Shown one piece after another: positions 18,808 through 26,729 of a stretch of DNA of 64,000 nt. Each line of letters opens with the position of its first letter. The first letter of the stretch is position 1. Source of the DNA: Paenibacillus senegalensis JC66. GTDB taxonomy: Bacteria > Bacillota > Bacilli > Paenibacillales > NBRC-103111. The notes below the pieces were generated by a model. It was not told the origin of the DNA. It made no database searches and worked only from the letters and a program-made list of their open reading frames with translations. The position numbers and the translations under genes were made by a program. The stretch is from NCBI RefSeq assembly GCF_000285515.1, contig NZ_HE610959.1, positions 278,712 to 342,711 on the forward strand. Direction: 5' to 3'.

Positions 18808-19217
18808 TCAAAGCCGGCGGTCGAGCCGCAAGTCATCTGGAAGCAGAGTCATCAGTTCTTTCTTGGAAGGCGGTTTATCTACTTCCAAAAGACGCACTGC
18901 CTGATGCCGGGTTGATCGTTCAATCAAATTGCGAACAAGCCGCGCATTGCTAAACCATTCATCGCCCATTTCTTTCTCCCGAATGAGATATTGCCGCAGC
19001 TTTAATTCTGCTTGAGGATGGAACATATATTCCCTTTCAGCAATCATCATCTTCGCAATCTCCATCAATTGGTCTACCGAGTAATCGGGAAATTCTACCT
19101 GAATAGGGAATCGCGAAGGCAGGCCGGGGTTGGTCTGCAGGAAGCTATCCATCTCTTCCGGGTACCCCGCAAGTATCAGCACAAATTGATTCCTGTAGTC
19201 CTCCATCGCCTTCACCA
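18808..19217 (-). CDS. spoVK: spoVK 3' segment (interrupted gene)
   Basis: Encodes the C-terminal ~131 residues of SpoVK, an AAA-family ATPase of the CbxX/CfqX type required for spore maturation. It starts in the shared 15-bp core and reads MEDYRNQFVLILAGYPEEMD, NPGLPSRFPIQVEFPDYS (sensor/arginine-finger region), then the small helical AAA domain with NARLVRNLIERSTRHQA. It matches the corresponding part of the complete SpoVK at 22086-23063 along its length. It has no start of its own; the open frame upstream of the core belongs to the inserted element. The gene is completed by 23605-24174. Confidence 0.93.
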
Positions 19218-20839
19218 CGGATGAGTTTTTTATGTGTGGAATCACTAATCCGTAAATGCAGCACAATATCCCCATTCTCATGCAGCGCAACGGATTCCAC
19301 GAAGAGCCGGGCTAAAGCCCGCCGGTCCTCAATTGACAGACATCCTGAGCGAAGGAGTGTATGGAGCTTACTAGTATAGTTTACCATATGTGTTCGCAGA
19401 TTAGCATTAGAGGAATTATGCTCCTCCAATTCCTTCTGCAGTCTCGTCCGCCGATCACGAAGACGCTCGATTTGCTGTTCAAGAGCATCCAGCTTCGTCC
19501 GCAATTCTTCCTTGTCCTTCAAAATTCCGTCCAGATAAAGCTCCAGCAGCTGCCGTCGAGCCTTTGTCTTGGCCTCCAGTGATTGCATAATCGTATGCAG
19601 CTCAAGCTCAAGGTGACGGCGTTCATCCGCAGCCTTCCCCGAGCCCAGCCAATTAGCAAGCAGCTGCCGCTCGTCAATGAGACTGAGCAGCTTGCCCCAT
19701 ACGAGATCATCTACTTGATCGCTGCGCCAGTTTCGTCCGCGGCAGCGGCTTTTGGCCGGCTTTCCTCCGGGAGCATAGCCTTTACCTGATTTGTTAGTAC
19801 AGCTGTAATAGGTCAATTTGCCGTCCTTTCCCACAGAGCTGACCCCGGAAGAAACCGGAGCGGAGCAGCGGCCGCAGCGGGCCAGGCCCTTTAACAGGTA
19901 GCGCATGGATGGCCGTCCGGACGAAGCTTTTTTCAACCCGGACAGCCTGGCCAAAATTCGCAAATAGGTTTCATCATCAATAAAGGCGGGAATGGGAATC
20001 GCGATCCATTCCTCCTTCGGCCGTGTTCGTACGCTGCCTTTTCCATTCAGCTGAATCGTCTCTGTTTTTCCATAATAGTATTTTCCGGTGTAGGCTTCAT
20101 TTTTTAATATCCGGCTGATGGTCGCCTGATACCACACATTGCCATCCGGGCCAGGCATACCCCGCCGGGCGAGCTCTCGGGCGATCGCCGAGCAGGACAT
20201 ATCTTTATGCAGCAAAAGATCAACCATCAACAGATACGTTAGCTTTTCATCCGGATGGACAATGAGTTGATCCGAGCTTTTATCAAAGCGGTAACCGTAC
20301 AGTCTGCGCATCCCCGGAAGCTGCCCTTGCCTGGCCTTGGCCCGGCGCCCCCGCTTGGTATTCGCCAAAATCTTGGCTTTGTTGTATTGGGCTATGCTGC
20401 CCTGAATATTAAACATCAGCATTGATTCTGGATTCTCCTTATCCAGGTCGAACTCGACAAACTCGATATCTCCGCCTCTATCCCAAATTTTTGCCGTCAG
20501 CTCCATCTGCAAAAATAGATAGCGGCTCAAACGATCAGGATGCAGCAAGATCACCTTCTGCCCGATGCCCTGCTCCAAAAGCTCCAGTACATAATTCATC
20601 ATCGGACGGTCTGGATTGTCCCCCCGTTCTCCAGCCTCTACAACAGCAAGCAGTTCTTCGTTCCGGCACGCTAACCGGCTTAATGCATACGCCGCACAGC
20701 GCTCTATTTGTGATTCCAAAGAATACCCGTGCCTGGCCTGATCCTCCGTCGACACTCTGACATAGATCAAAGCCCGAACGAGCCCCGCCAATTCGCTGAT
20801 TTCCCATGTTTTCAGTTTTTCGCCTTGAATTACCCTCAT
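19145..20839 (-). CDS. Large serine recombinase of the spoVK-inserted element
   Basis: Site-specific serine recombinase of about 564 residues. Order: catalytic resolvase domain (~20-170: ALIYVRVSTEDQARHGYSLE with the nucleophile Ser, and HPDRLSRYLF), recombinase domain (~190-290), zinc-ribbon domain (ARCGRCSAPVS...YYSCTN), then a coiled-coil region (~420-500). ATG 20839 follows AAGGTGTGACGCAG. The gene ends at one boundary of the element, the usual position for skin-type and phage integrases. Its frame crosses the att core (19203-19217), so its last ~18 codons lie in host spoVK sequence. It is the predicted enzyme for precise excision restoring spoVK. No excisionase-type partner is identified. 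Confidence 0.92.
   Translation of the reverse strand: MRVIQGEKLKTWEISELAGLVRALIYVRVSTEDQARHGYSLESQIERCAAYALSRLACRNEELLAVVEAGERGDNPDRPMMNYVLELLEQGIGQKVILLHPDRLSRYLFLQMELTAKIWDRGGDIEFVEFDLDKENPESMLMFNIQGSIAQYNKAKILANTKRGRRAKARQGQLPGMRRLYGYRFDKSSDQLIVHPDEKLTYLLMVDLLLHKDMSCSAIARELARRGMPGPDGNVWYQATISRILKNEAYTGKYYYGKTETIQLNGKGSVRTRPKEEWIAIPIPAFIDDETYLRILARLSGLKKASSGRPSMRYLLKGLARCGRCSAPVSSGVSSVGKDGKLTYYSCTNKSGKGYAPGGKPAKSRCRGRNWRSDQVDDLVWGKLLSLIDERQLLANWLGSGKAADERRHLELELHTIMQSLEAKTKARRQLLELYLDGILKDKEELRTKLDALEQQIERLRDRRTRLQKELEEHNSSNANLRTHMVNYTSKLHTLLRSGCLSIEDRRALARLFVESVALHENGDIVLHLRISDSTHKKLIRGEGDGGLQESICADTCGVPGRDG
19203..19217 (-). repeat. Attachment-site core, left copy
   Basis: TGGTGAAGGCGATGG on the minus strand, identical to 23610-23624 and in the same orientation. 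It joins element sequence (…CATCCG before it) to the spoVK 3' half (AGGACTAC after it). Confidence 0.93.
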
Positions 20840-20848
20840 CTGCGTCAC

Positions 20849-21117
20849 ACCTTATGGAGTAAATAAGTTATGCTCCCTAAGAGCATGCTTTCCATCCCGA
20901 TTATTGACCCCGATAAATAATGGGGCTATCCGAAAAGTGGCAGTTCAGTCCGATAACAAAAAGCAATCCGAAGAATGCTGTAATATCAACATTGTTGGAT
21001 TTTTAATTTCGGTGTGCTCGAAAATGAAATGTGTGCGGAAAACCGCATATATTCGCTGCTTCAGCGGGCCCCGGGGCCTATTTGTATGCGAAAGTGTATT
21101 CAAAAACAGTCATGCCA
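20849..21117. other. Element interior upstream of the recombinase
   Basis: No gene is seen. A CATAACTTA word on the minus strand (~20862-20870) fits the sigma-K -10 pattern CATANNNTA but has no AC at the expected -35. Near 20920 a GGGGCTATCCGAAAAGT stretch resembles a decayed IS1182-like end. Confidence 0.35.
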
Positions 21118-21500
21118 TTGAATTCTCAGGCACAACTCCAGCATGAAAATAGCCAAGGTTGGCGGGTTCGAGGGCTGCGCGGGCTTGTTGCCTGCGCTTT
21201 GTACGAAATGCCGTACAAATTCATGGGGTTGAAGTGCGATTTCCGGAGAATTGTATGAAACGTTGTACAAATGCAGGGGGTTTAAGGCCAGCAACCAGCG
21301 ACTTGTATGAGAAATCGTACAAATGCATGGGATTGAGGTGCGATTAACCGAAATTTGTATGACAAATCGTATAAATGCGGAGTCTTAAGCTATTAAGAAG
21401 CTCCAGCAAGTGTTTTAGACGAAATTTCGTAGCAAGTTATGTGATTGAGGTCGATTACCCATGATTGCTCATCATGCAGGAAGTTTTATTTTCACAGAAA
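21118..21500 (+). repeat. ~0.4-kb repeat with 52-bp palindromic tandem units, copy 1
   Basis: Units start at 21199, 21251, 21303 and 21355 (exactly 52 bp apart), with a fifth diverged unit near 21413. Each unit begins with an imperfect 20-bp palindrome such as TTGTATGAGAAATCGTACAA, followed by a spacer containing GGGRTTGARGTGCGATTA. The flanks (TTGAATTCTCAGGCACAACTC on the left, TTTTATTTTCACAGAAA on the right) are also shared with the inverted copy at 52874-53275. No open frame is conserved between units. Confidence 0.85.
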
Positions 21501-21542
21501 ATCCGCATACAACCGCCGCTACAGCGGATCCCGAGGCGAATT

Positions 21543-21668
21543 GGGGCTGTCCAGAAAGTCAGCGTTGACTGATTGCGGACGCCCCGTTTTGATTGAATTT
21601 TAAAAGTTGGACGGAAAACTATGTTTTTCCGTCCAACTTTTTATTTTGGAGACTTTCTGGACAGCTCC
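21543..21668. mobile_element. 126-bp MITE derived from an IS1182-like element
   Basis: Terminal inverted repeats GGGGCTGTCCAGAAAGTC (21543-21560) and the complement of GACTTTCTGGACAGCTCC (21651-21668) match at 17 of 18 positions. Inside is a strong hairpin (AAAGTTGGACGGAAAA / TTTTCCGTCCAACTTT) that also occurs in the IS remnant at 50401-50656. It has no coding capacity. It sits within the spoVK element. Confidence 0.85.
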
Positions 21669-21983
21669 TTCCATCCTAACAATGATCATAAGTATAAAAT
21701 CCGGTAATAGTTGACTGCACCGCAGTACCGGTGCCTACTTCTCCTTTCCTTTGAAATGATTGCTCATTACATTTGCAAACCATTTGGCCAGGTCAGCTTT
21801 TATCTCCTTTTCCATTTCGGGCGGTTCCTTCTCTTCTTCCTTAAAAACCAGGGCAACGTTAAGCTGTCTGTTCATAGTAAGTGTGAGCATCACCCTCCTT
21901 GCTTCTTTGCTTCATATGTATTCCGCTAATCTTTTGTCCCATTCCCCAAAAAGCAACAAAAGCGTAAAAAAATAAATCCCCTT
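21669..21983. other. Element interior, no gene recognised
   Basis: About 315 AT-rich bases between the MITE and the promoter region of the spoVK paralog. Short open frames on the plus strand have no recognisable similarity or ribosome binding site. Confidence 0.4.
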
Positions 21984-22012
21984 AAATATTCACAGCCTGC
22001 CCTTAATATACT
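21984..22012 (+). promoter_or_regulatory. Candidate sigma-E promoter of the spoVK paralog
   Basis: AAATATT (21984-21990), 14 bp, AATATACT (22005-22012) fits the mother-cell sigma-E consensus KMATATT / CATACAMT at 6 of 7 and 6 of 8 positions, about 74 bases before the start codon. B. subtilis spoVK is a sigma-E gene, so the match is biologically sensible but unproven. Confidence 0.4.
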
Positions 22013-22085
22013 GTTAGCATGCGGGCTGTTTACGGAAGAAAACCGCAGCCATACCACTCCCGGATAAAGGCGAGGTGAAGGATCA

Positions 22086-23063
22086 GTGACAAGTCGTGCG
22101 GAAACACAGAGCCATTCTGTAAAAGTGTCCTTGAACTCCAGACAAATCAAAATGATCATTCATAATGAACCGCCAGTAGAGCATCGTCAGGATTTGCCTG
22201 TGGATCCGGATCCGTATCAAGAGATGATTAGGGAGCTTAATTCCATGGTGGGCCTGGAAAATGTTAAAGAGCTGGTCTTTCGCATTTATGCTATGTTGAA
22301 GGTCAATCAAATGAGGGAAAAAGCGGGGTTAAAGCCGAGCAAACAGGTTCACCATATGATATTCTACGGAAATCCGGGCACTGGCAAGACAACAGTAGCA
22401 CGCGCCTTGGCCAAACTGTTCCACAAAATGGGCCTGTTGAGCAAGGGGCATTTGATTGAAGCCGACCGTGCTGACCTGGTTGGCGAGTACATCGGGCATA
22501 CCGCCCAAAAAACGAGAGAGCTTGTGAAAAAGGCTTTAGGGGGTGTGCTGTTTGTGGATGAGGCCTACGCGTTGGCGCGTGGAGGCGAAAAAGATTTCGG
22601 CAAAGAATCGATTGATACCTTCGTCAAAATGATGGAGGACCATCGTGATGAATTTGTGCTTATTCTGGCAGGATACCCCAGCGAAATGCAGCAGTTCATT
22701 GCGATTAATCCAGGCCTGCCGTCGCGCTTTCCTATACAGCTGGAATTTCCCGATTATTCTCTTGATGAGCTCATGCAGATCGCCAAAGGAATGACTGAAG
22801 AAAGACAGTACGCCATGTCCGAATCAGCTGAGCTGAAGGTGAAAAGCATTCTGCAAAAGGAGAAGGACAATCGCTTTCTCAACTTTTCCAATGCCCGCTA
22901 TGTGCGCAACGTCATCGAAGGCTCCATCCGAAACCATGCAGCCCGCTTGTTAAGGCAATCGTTATCGCCAAGTCTGCAAGACCTGCAAATGTTGCGCGCA
23001 GAGGATATTCATCGGCCAGACAGTCCTCAGCCTGCAGCCCCCTTCCTCCTGCCCTTGGAATAA
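22086..23063 (+). CDS. Complete SpoVK-type AAA ATPase carried inside the spoVK element
   Basis: 325-residue AAA+ ATPase of the CbxX/CfqX family, close in sequence and length to the interrupted SpoVK. Walker [13 protein letters not shown] (~98-109), the [18 protein letters not shown] pore-loop region, Walker B VLFVDEAYALARGG, the ILAGYPSEM segment, NPGLPSRFPIQLEFPDYS and a C-terminal helical domain (SNARYVRNVIEGSIRNHA) are present. The GTG at 22086 follows GAGGTGAAGGATCA; no in-frame ATG is well placed. It lies on the strand opposite to spoVK. At the position equivalent to the att core (22621-22635) it differs at 5 of 15 bases. It may supply SpoVK activity while spoVK is split. Confidence 0.93.
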   Translation: MTSRAETQSHSVKVSLNSRQIKMIIHNEPPVEHRQDLPVDPDPYQEMIRELNSMVGLENVKELVFRIYAMLKVNQMREKAGLKPSKQVHHMIFYGNPGTGKTTVARALAKLFHKMGLLSKGHLIEADRADLVGEYIGHTAQKTRELVKKALGGVLFVDEAYALARGGEKDFGKESIDTFVKMMEDHRDEFVLILAGYPSEMQQFIAINPGLPSRFPIQLEFPDYSLDELMQIAKGMTEERQYAMSESAELKVKSILQKEKDNRFLNFSNARYVRNVIEGSIRNHAARLLRQSLSPSLQDLQMLRAEDIHRPDSPQPAAPFLLPLE

Positions 23064-23240
23064 AGCATGTTTAGCCTGCCTTTGGAATAAAGCCTGTTTA
23101 GGCAGCTAGGGCTTTAAGTATTGTCCAGGTATAAAGATAAGCTTAGCAGCATATAGTAATTAGGTGGCATAGCCTGACAGGAAGTCACTCCCATTCTTGC
23201 GTTGGGCCTGGATGAAAAGGAACAGGTATGAAGGAGGACA

Positions 23241-23450
23241 ATGATGTATTCAAGAAAAACATTCGAAGAAATCGAAGAAGCCGAAACAGACGTCTGGTCC
23301 TGTACTAATGAGGACTGTAACGGCTGGATGAGAGACAATTTTTCGTTTACTGACCGCCCTAGCTGTCCCCTATGTCAGACAGAAATGCAAAAAGAGGCGC
23401 GAGTGCTGCCGGTGGTTGAAAATGCGACCAAAAAAACAGTAACCGGGTAG
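23241..23450 (+). CDS. YdjO-like small zinc-ribbon protein
   Basis: 69-residue acidic-to-neutral protein with two CxxC-type pairs, WSCTNEDCNGWMRDNFSF and CPLCQTEM. It resembles the cold-inducible YdjO family of Bacillales, whose function is unknown. ATG 23241 (ATGATG) follows GAAGGAGGACA, an excellent ribosome binding site. It lies inside the spoVK element, same strand as the spoVK paralog and 177 bases after it. It could be ordinary cargo. A role as recombination directionality factor cannot be excluded, because such factors are small and very diverse, but nothing in the sequence supports it directly. Confidence 0.8.
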   Translation: MMYSRKTFEEIEEAETDVWSCTNEDCNGWMRDNFSFTDRPSCPLCQTEMQKEARVLPVVENATKKTVTG

Positions 23451-23534
23451 AAAGCAAAGGCTAAACCCGAATTACTGAGTATACACATAGACAACATTAC
23501 ACAAAGCTCTGCAGAATCAAAATCGCATCGGAGT

Positions 23535-23570
23535 CAACAAACGCATGTCCGCCGGGATGTGCGTTTGTTA
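23535..23570. other. Strong hairpin at the right end of the element
   Basis: CAACAAACGCATGTCC (23535-23550), loop GCCG, GGATGTGCGTTTGTTA (23555-23570) form a ~16-bp stem with 13 Watson-Crick pairs. In an excised circle it would overlap the last codons and stop of the recombinase frame, so it could act as its native transcription end. There is no clear T tract. Confidence 0.55.
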
Positions 23571-23604
23571 TTTGGCGCAGGTGCTGCACGATCAACAAGA
23601 AAAC

Positions 23605-24174
23605 CTAAACCATCGCCTTCACCATCGTGTCGATCGCTTCTTTTCCAAAATCTTTGTCACCGCCCCGGGCCAGGCTATAGGCTTCATCAATGAAAAGAAC
23701 GCCGCCAAGCGCTTTTTTTATCAGCTCTTTCGTCTTCTGGGCTGTATGGCCAATGTACTCGCCCACCAGCTCGGCACGATCGACCTCCAGGAGATGGCCT
23801 TTCGAGAGCACCCCAAGCTCGTGCAACAGCTTCGCTACAATACGAGCTACCGTAGTTTTGCCCGTACCGGGATTGCCCTTAAACACCATGTGATAGACGT
23901 GGGCATCGTAATGCAGCCCAGCTTCTGCACGGTATCGCTTGATCAGCAGTAACGCATAAATCTCGTAGATCAGCTCCTTAACATTATCTAGCCCGATCAT
24001 ACGCTCCAATTCTTTCAGCACTGCGGAGAACTGCCGGTTGGAAGCGGCACGGATTTTGGATAAATCAGCTGCAGCGCTGCTTTGGGCTTGCCCCGGCTGA
24101 CGCAGCACGACATTGATTTGGCGGGATGTTGCGGTCATGCGGGAAACGGTCGGCGCCGAACTCCATCCGCTCAT
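23605..24174 (-). CDS. spoVK: spoVK 5' segment (interrupted gene)
   Basis: Encodes the N-terminal 188 residues of SpoVK. A poorly conserved leader (~1-50) precedes the AAA domain with [20 protein letters not shown], Walker [31 protein letters not shown] and Walker [15 protein letters not shown]. The frame ends KAMV-stop two bases into the element, just past the att core. ATG 24174 follows GAGGTGATTTTCTCT; the GTG at 24186 lies inside that signal. In this integrated form the product lacks the sensor, arginine-finger and small AAA domains and should be inactive. Joined to 18808-19217 it gives 319 residues, close to the 322 of B. subtilis SpoVK. Confidence 0.94.
   Translation of the reverse strand: MSGWSSAPTVSRMTATSRQINVVLRQPGQAQSSAAADLSKIRAASNRQFSAVLKELERMIGLDNVKELIYEIYALLLIKRYRAEAGLHYDAHVYHMVFKGNPGTGKTTVARIVAKLLHELGVLSKGHLLEVDRAELVGEYIGHTAQKTKELIKKALGGVLFIDEAYSLARGGDKDFGKEAIDTMVKAMV
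23610..23624 (-). repeat. Attachment-site core, right copy
   Basis: Second exact copy of TGGTGAAGGCGATGG (minus strand). It joins the spoVK 5' half (GACACGA before it) to the element (TTTAGGTT after it). The same orientation as the left copy predicts excision rather than inversion. Confidence 0.93.
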
Positions 24175-24246
24175 AGAGAAAATCACCTCGCTGTCTTGGT
24201 AATAGGCAGTATACGCAGGAGCCCAGATAAAGGTTCGTGGGAAAAG

Positions 24247-24864
24247 CTAGCCTCCGCTTCCGCCAAGTCTCATTGTCCATTTCTGCCAGACCCACTTGGC
24301 ATAAGCAAGCGTCTCCCGCCCCCGGTGCCATTTCCCGTTTAGAACAGAAGATTCAACGAGCCATAATTGCGTCTCTTCCATCGGTAACACAGCCGCCATT
24401 TCCAGAGCACGCGCGCCATGAAAATCGTGAGTGACCACAATTGCACTGGACCATTCGTTGGCTTCCATAATCTCGTGACTGTAATAAAGATTTTCCCATG
24501 TATCGGTTGCTTGCTCTTCCAAATAGATCGCTTGCTCCGGAATGCCTCTGGACGTGAGATAATGAAACATCCCTTCAGCTTCGGTTATCTCTGAACCGCT
24601 GCCTAATCCTCCGGAAACAATGATGCTGTCTACTGCACCTTCATCAAACAATTCCACCGCAGCTTCGAGTCGCTCACGCAGAGCAGGGCTTGGACGGCCA
24701 TCCCAAAGCGCCGCACCTAATACAATAGCTGTATCTGCCGGCTGCTTGCTCGCCGTACGGACGGCAGCAGCGATTTTCCACTGCACATAACCTGTCCAAA
24801 TAACCGCAGCCAATAATAAAATGCTTGATGCGAGAATAAACCTTTTTATTTTCTTGCTGCGCAC
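24247..24864 (-). CDS. YdcF/SanA-type DUF218 membrane protein
   Basis: 205-residue protein with an N-terminal signal anchor (~8-28) and an extracytoplasmic DUF218 domain. Typical segments are ADTAIVLGAALWDGRPSP, VDSIIVSGGLGSGSEITEAE, YLEEQATDTWENLYYS and VTHDFHGARA. Members (ElyC, SanA, YdcF) are linked to envelope integrity and vancomycin sensitivity in enterobacteria; the biochemical activity is unsettled. The GTG start at 24864 follows GGGAGCTGATATGAA. It sits between the alpha/beta hydrolase and spoVK on one strand with short gaps, so the three could be co-transcribed. Confidence 0.85.
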   Translation of the reverse strand: MRSKKIKRFILASSILLLAAVIWTGYVQWKIAAAVRTASKQPADTAIVLGAALWDGRPSPALRERLEAAVELFDEGAVDSIIVSGGLGSGSEITEAEGMFHYLTSRGIPEQAIYLEEQATDTWENLYYSHEIMEANEWSSAIVVTHDFHGARALEMAAVLPMEETQLWLVESSVLNGKWHRGRETLAYAKWVWQKWTMRLGGSGG

Positions 24865-24887
24865 TTCATATCAGCTCCCGGCTTTCT

Positions 24888-25571
24888 TTACACAGGAACC
24901 GTCACCTCAGCCGGCTCCAGGAACGCTTCAATCTTGCAGAACAAGGCTTCCGCTTCAGCTTCCAGACATAATAGATGCTTGGAGTTAGGCAGGACCACCA
25001 GCTCCTTGGGAGCCTGGATCCGCTCATAAATATATTTCGAGCTGTAAGGATGAACGATCGGATCGGCTTGGCCGTGGATGATCAGCGTAGGGGCTTCTAT
25101 TTTGCCCAAATCCCCCTTCAGCTCTTTAACCAGCCTCATAAATTCAAAGACAGCCTGCAACGGGGTCTGCTTCTTCCAATTGTAAAACTTTAAGTCTCTC
25201 TTGGCCAGCCGTTCCGTTACATCTTTGAAAAGTCTGGCTGGACTGACGTATATAATCGGAGTTCCTAGCAGCACTAGCCGCCGCACAGGATAGAGCGTTG
25301 CCAAATGCGCAGCAAGAAGTCCTCCCATCGAGAACCCGACCAGATCGATTGAACCGAATTGCTGCACCAGCTTTTGCGCTTCTTTTTCGGCCGCTTCAAT
25401 CCAGTCATAACGTGTATAATTTTTCAGGTTTCGGAGATTTCCGTTATGGCCCGGCAGCTCAGGAGTGACACAGCAGCAGCCTTTATTCATTAAATGATGG
25501 GCCAGCGGCTTAACTTCATAAGGACCGCCTGTAAAGCCATGCAGCAGCAGGCAAGCTCGATCTTCTGTCAT
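24888..25571 (-). CDS. Alpha/beta hydrolase (Est30-like carboxylesterase)
   Basis: About 227-residue soluble serine hydrolase. The oxyanion-hole segment LLLHGFTGGPYEV, the nucleophile elbow GFSMGGLLAA, the acid Asp in IIHGQADPIVHPYS and the catalytic His in NSKHLLCLE are in order. This arrangement resembles Geobacillus Est30 and related monoacylglycerol lipase-like esterases. The natural substrate is unknown. ATG 25571 (MTEDRACLLLHG) lies seven bases after AAGGAG; the in-frame starts at 25577 and 25589 overlap or precede that signal. Confidence 0.88.
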   Translation of the reverse strand: MTEDRACLLLHGFTGGPYEVKPLAHHLMNKGCCCVTPELPGHNGNLRNLKNYTRYDWIEAAEKEAQKLVQQFGSIDLVGFSMGGLLAAHLATLYPVRRLVLLGTPIIYVSPARLFKDVTERLAKRDLKFYNWKKQTPLQAVFEFMRLVKELKGDLGKIEAPTLIIHGQADPIVHPYSSKYIYERIQAPKELVVLPNSKHLLCLEAEAEALFCKIEAFLEPAEVTVPV

Positions 25572-25834
25572 GTTCATTCTCCTTCCCACTCCTTGTATCT
25601 GTTTTTGTACAGATTACACATTATGCCAATGCAAGGTGAGTGAACTTTTTCTACTTAAGTATGCCCCAATCCGTACCATCCGAAGCTCCCTTCGGTTCGT
25701 ATTTCCAATGACTACCTTTCGCAGCTGTAATTGAAAGCATCCAGGTGCAAATTCCCTCTTCATATTGGGCTGTGGCTTCGAAGCTTACTCAGGTGCATTG
25801 CGGCCCGGAAAACTTATAAAAATCTATATTATAA
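25572..25834. other. Intergenic, no gene recognised
   Basis: Promoter-bearing region upstream of the hydrolase gene. Nothing specific recognised apart from the terminator that follows it at 25835-25864. Confidence 0.4.
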
Positions 25835-25864
25835 ATAAAGCAAGAGCTTATGCTCTTGCTTTAT
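25835..25864. terminator. Terminator of the peptidylprolyl isomerase gene
   Basis: ATAAAGCAAGAGC (25835-25847) TTAT GCTCTTGCTTTAT (25852-25864) is a perfect 13-bp hairpin with A/T-rich flanks on both sides. It is about 70 bases past the stop of the 25933-26586 gene. Confidence 0.8.
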
Positions 25865-25932
25865 CCTATGACGCGCTTCTTCGAACGGGACACGGCAATA
25901 GGCCAAGCAACGGCTTCGCAACCTTGTGGCTA

Positions 25933-26586
25933 TTACGATTCGTGAATGGTAATTTTTTGGATGACGACTTCCGCCAGAGGCTTGCTCATCTCCCCAGATT
26001 GAGGATTCTTCTCTACAGGAGTAGCGGCAATCGCCGCAACGGTATCCATCCCCTCAATGACTCTGCCGAAAATGGAATAGTTGGGCTGGCTATTCAGCGC
26101 TACACTATCTGGTCCGGTACAGATAAAGAACTGGCTGCCATTCGTGTTCTTACCTGCATTAGCCATCGCTACGATGCCCGGCTCATAAGCAATACCGGTG
26201 TCCAGCTCATCTTCGAACTGGTACCCGGGGCCTCCTCTACCGGTGCCGGTCGGATCTCCCGTCTGAATCATAAAGGACTCGACAATCCGGTGAAAAATCA
26301 CACCATCATAAAAGCCTTCGTTAGCGAGGAAAACAAAATTGTTCACGGTTTTAGGAGCTTCACTAGCGTATAACTCTATAGTAAACTCCCCCTTGTTCGT
26401 TTGAAACTGGGCCTGGTAAGTTTTATTCGGATCAATCATCATTTCCGGAGCTTCCGACCACTGCTTGGTCCCATTACCATCATTGCTGCCATTGCTTCCA
26501 TTGGTTTGACCGCAAGCAGCCATGAGCAGCATAAGCGCAGTCAGGCTGCTGACCAGCCAAATTCGGGATAAGTTCTGCAAATTCAT
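25933..26586 (-). CDS. Cyclophilin-type peptidylprolyl isomerase lipoprotein
   Basis: 217-residue lipoprotein. A signal peptide ends in the lipobox LMAAC (Cys ~25), followed by a Gly/Asn/Ser-rich linker and a cyclophilin domain (~58-215). Cyclophilin hallmarks FHRIVESFMIQTGDPTGTG, the NTNGSQFFI segment and FGRVIEGMD are present. It should act at the outer face of the membrane, assisting folding of secreted proteins by cis-trans prolyl isomerisation. ATG 26586 is preceded by an AGGTGGGTTAAACGAG-type signal. It has its own terminator and appears monocistronic. Confidence 0.92.
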   Translation of the reverse strand: MNLQNLSRIWLVSSLTALMLLMAACGQTNGSNGSNDGNGTKQWSEAPEMMIDPNKTYQAQFQTNKGEFTIELYASEAPKTVNNFVFLANEGFYDGVIFHRIVESFMIQTGDPTGTGRGGPGYQFEDELDTGIAYEPGIVAMANAGKNTNGSQFFICTGPDSVALNSQPNYSIFGRVIEGMDTVAAIAATPVEKNPQSGEMSKPLAEVVIQKITIHES

Positions 26587-26729
26587 CTCGTTTAACCCAC
26601 CTTATTTAGTATAATCGTCGCCACTTATTAGGTTACTACAATTTAGGGGCGCAGGGAAAGTCACTCCGGAAGAACCCTGTTTTCGCCAATCTCACGATGA
26701 TAGACAAGTCTCTTCGTGCTGCATGAAAC

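Larger units (their letters stand above)
19203..23624. mobile_element. Skin-like intervening element inside spoVK (4407 bp per excised circle)
   Basis: Direct 15-bp repeats at 19203-19217 and 23610-23624 bound an insertion inside spoVK. Deleting one repeat plus the interior joins GACACGA-core to core-AGGACTAC and yields [20 protein letters not shown] in frame, for a complete SpoVK of 319 codons. The interior encodes a large serine recombinase at the left end, a complete divergent spoVK paralog, a YdjO-like small protein, a 52-bp repeat array and a MITE. No phage structural or replication genes are present. Comparison is with the known sigK skin element and other sporulation-gene insertions excised in the mother cell; developmental excision here is inferred. 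Confidence 0.9.

Noticed and set aside
20862..20870. Sigma-K promoter for the recombinase
   Set aside because: CATAACTTA fits the -10 pattern, but the required AC at -35 is absent at the correct spacing; too short to claim alone.
21199..21410. CRISPR array
   Set aside because: Regular 52-bp spacing looked array-like, but the spacers are similar to each other, the repeat is the whole unit and no cas gene is near.
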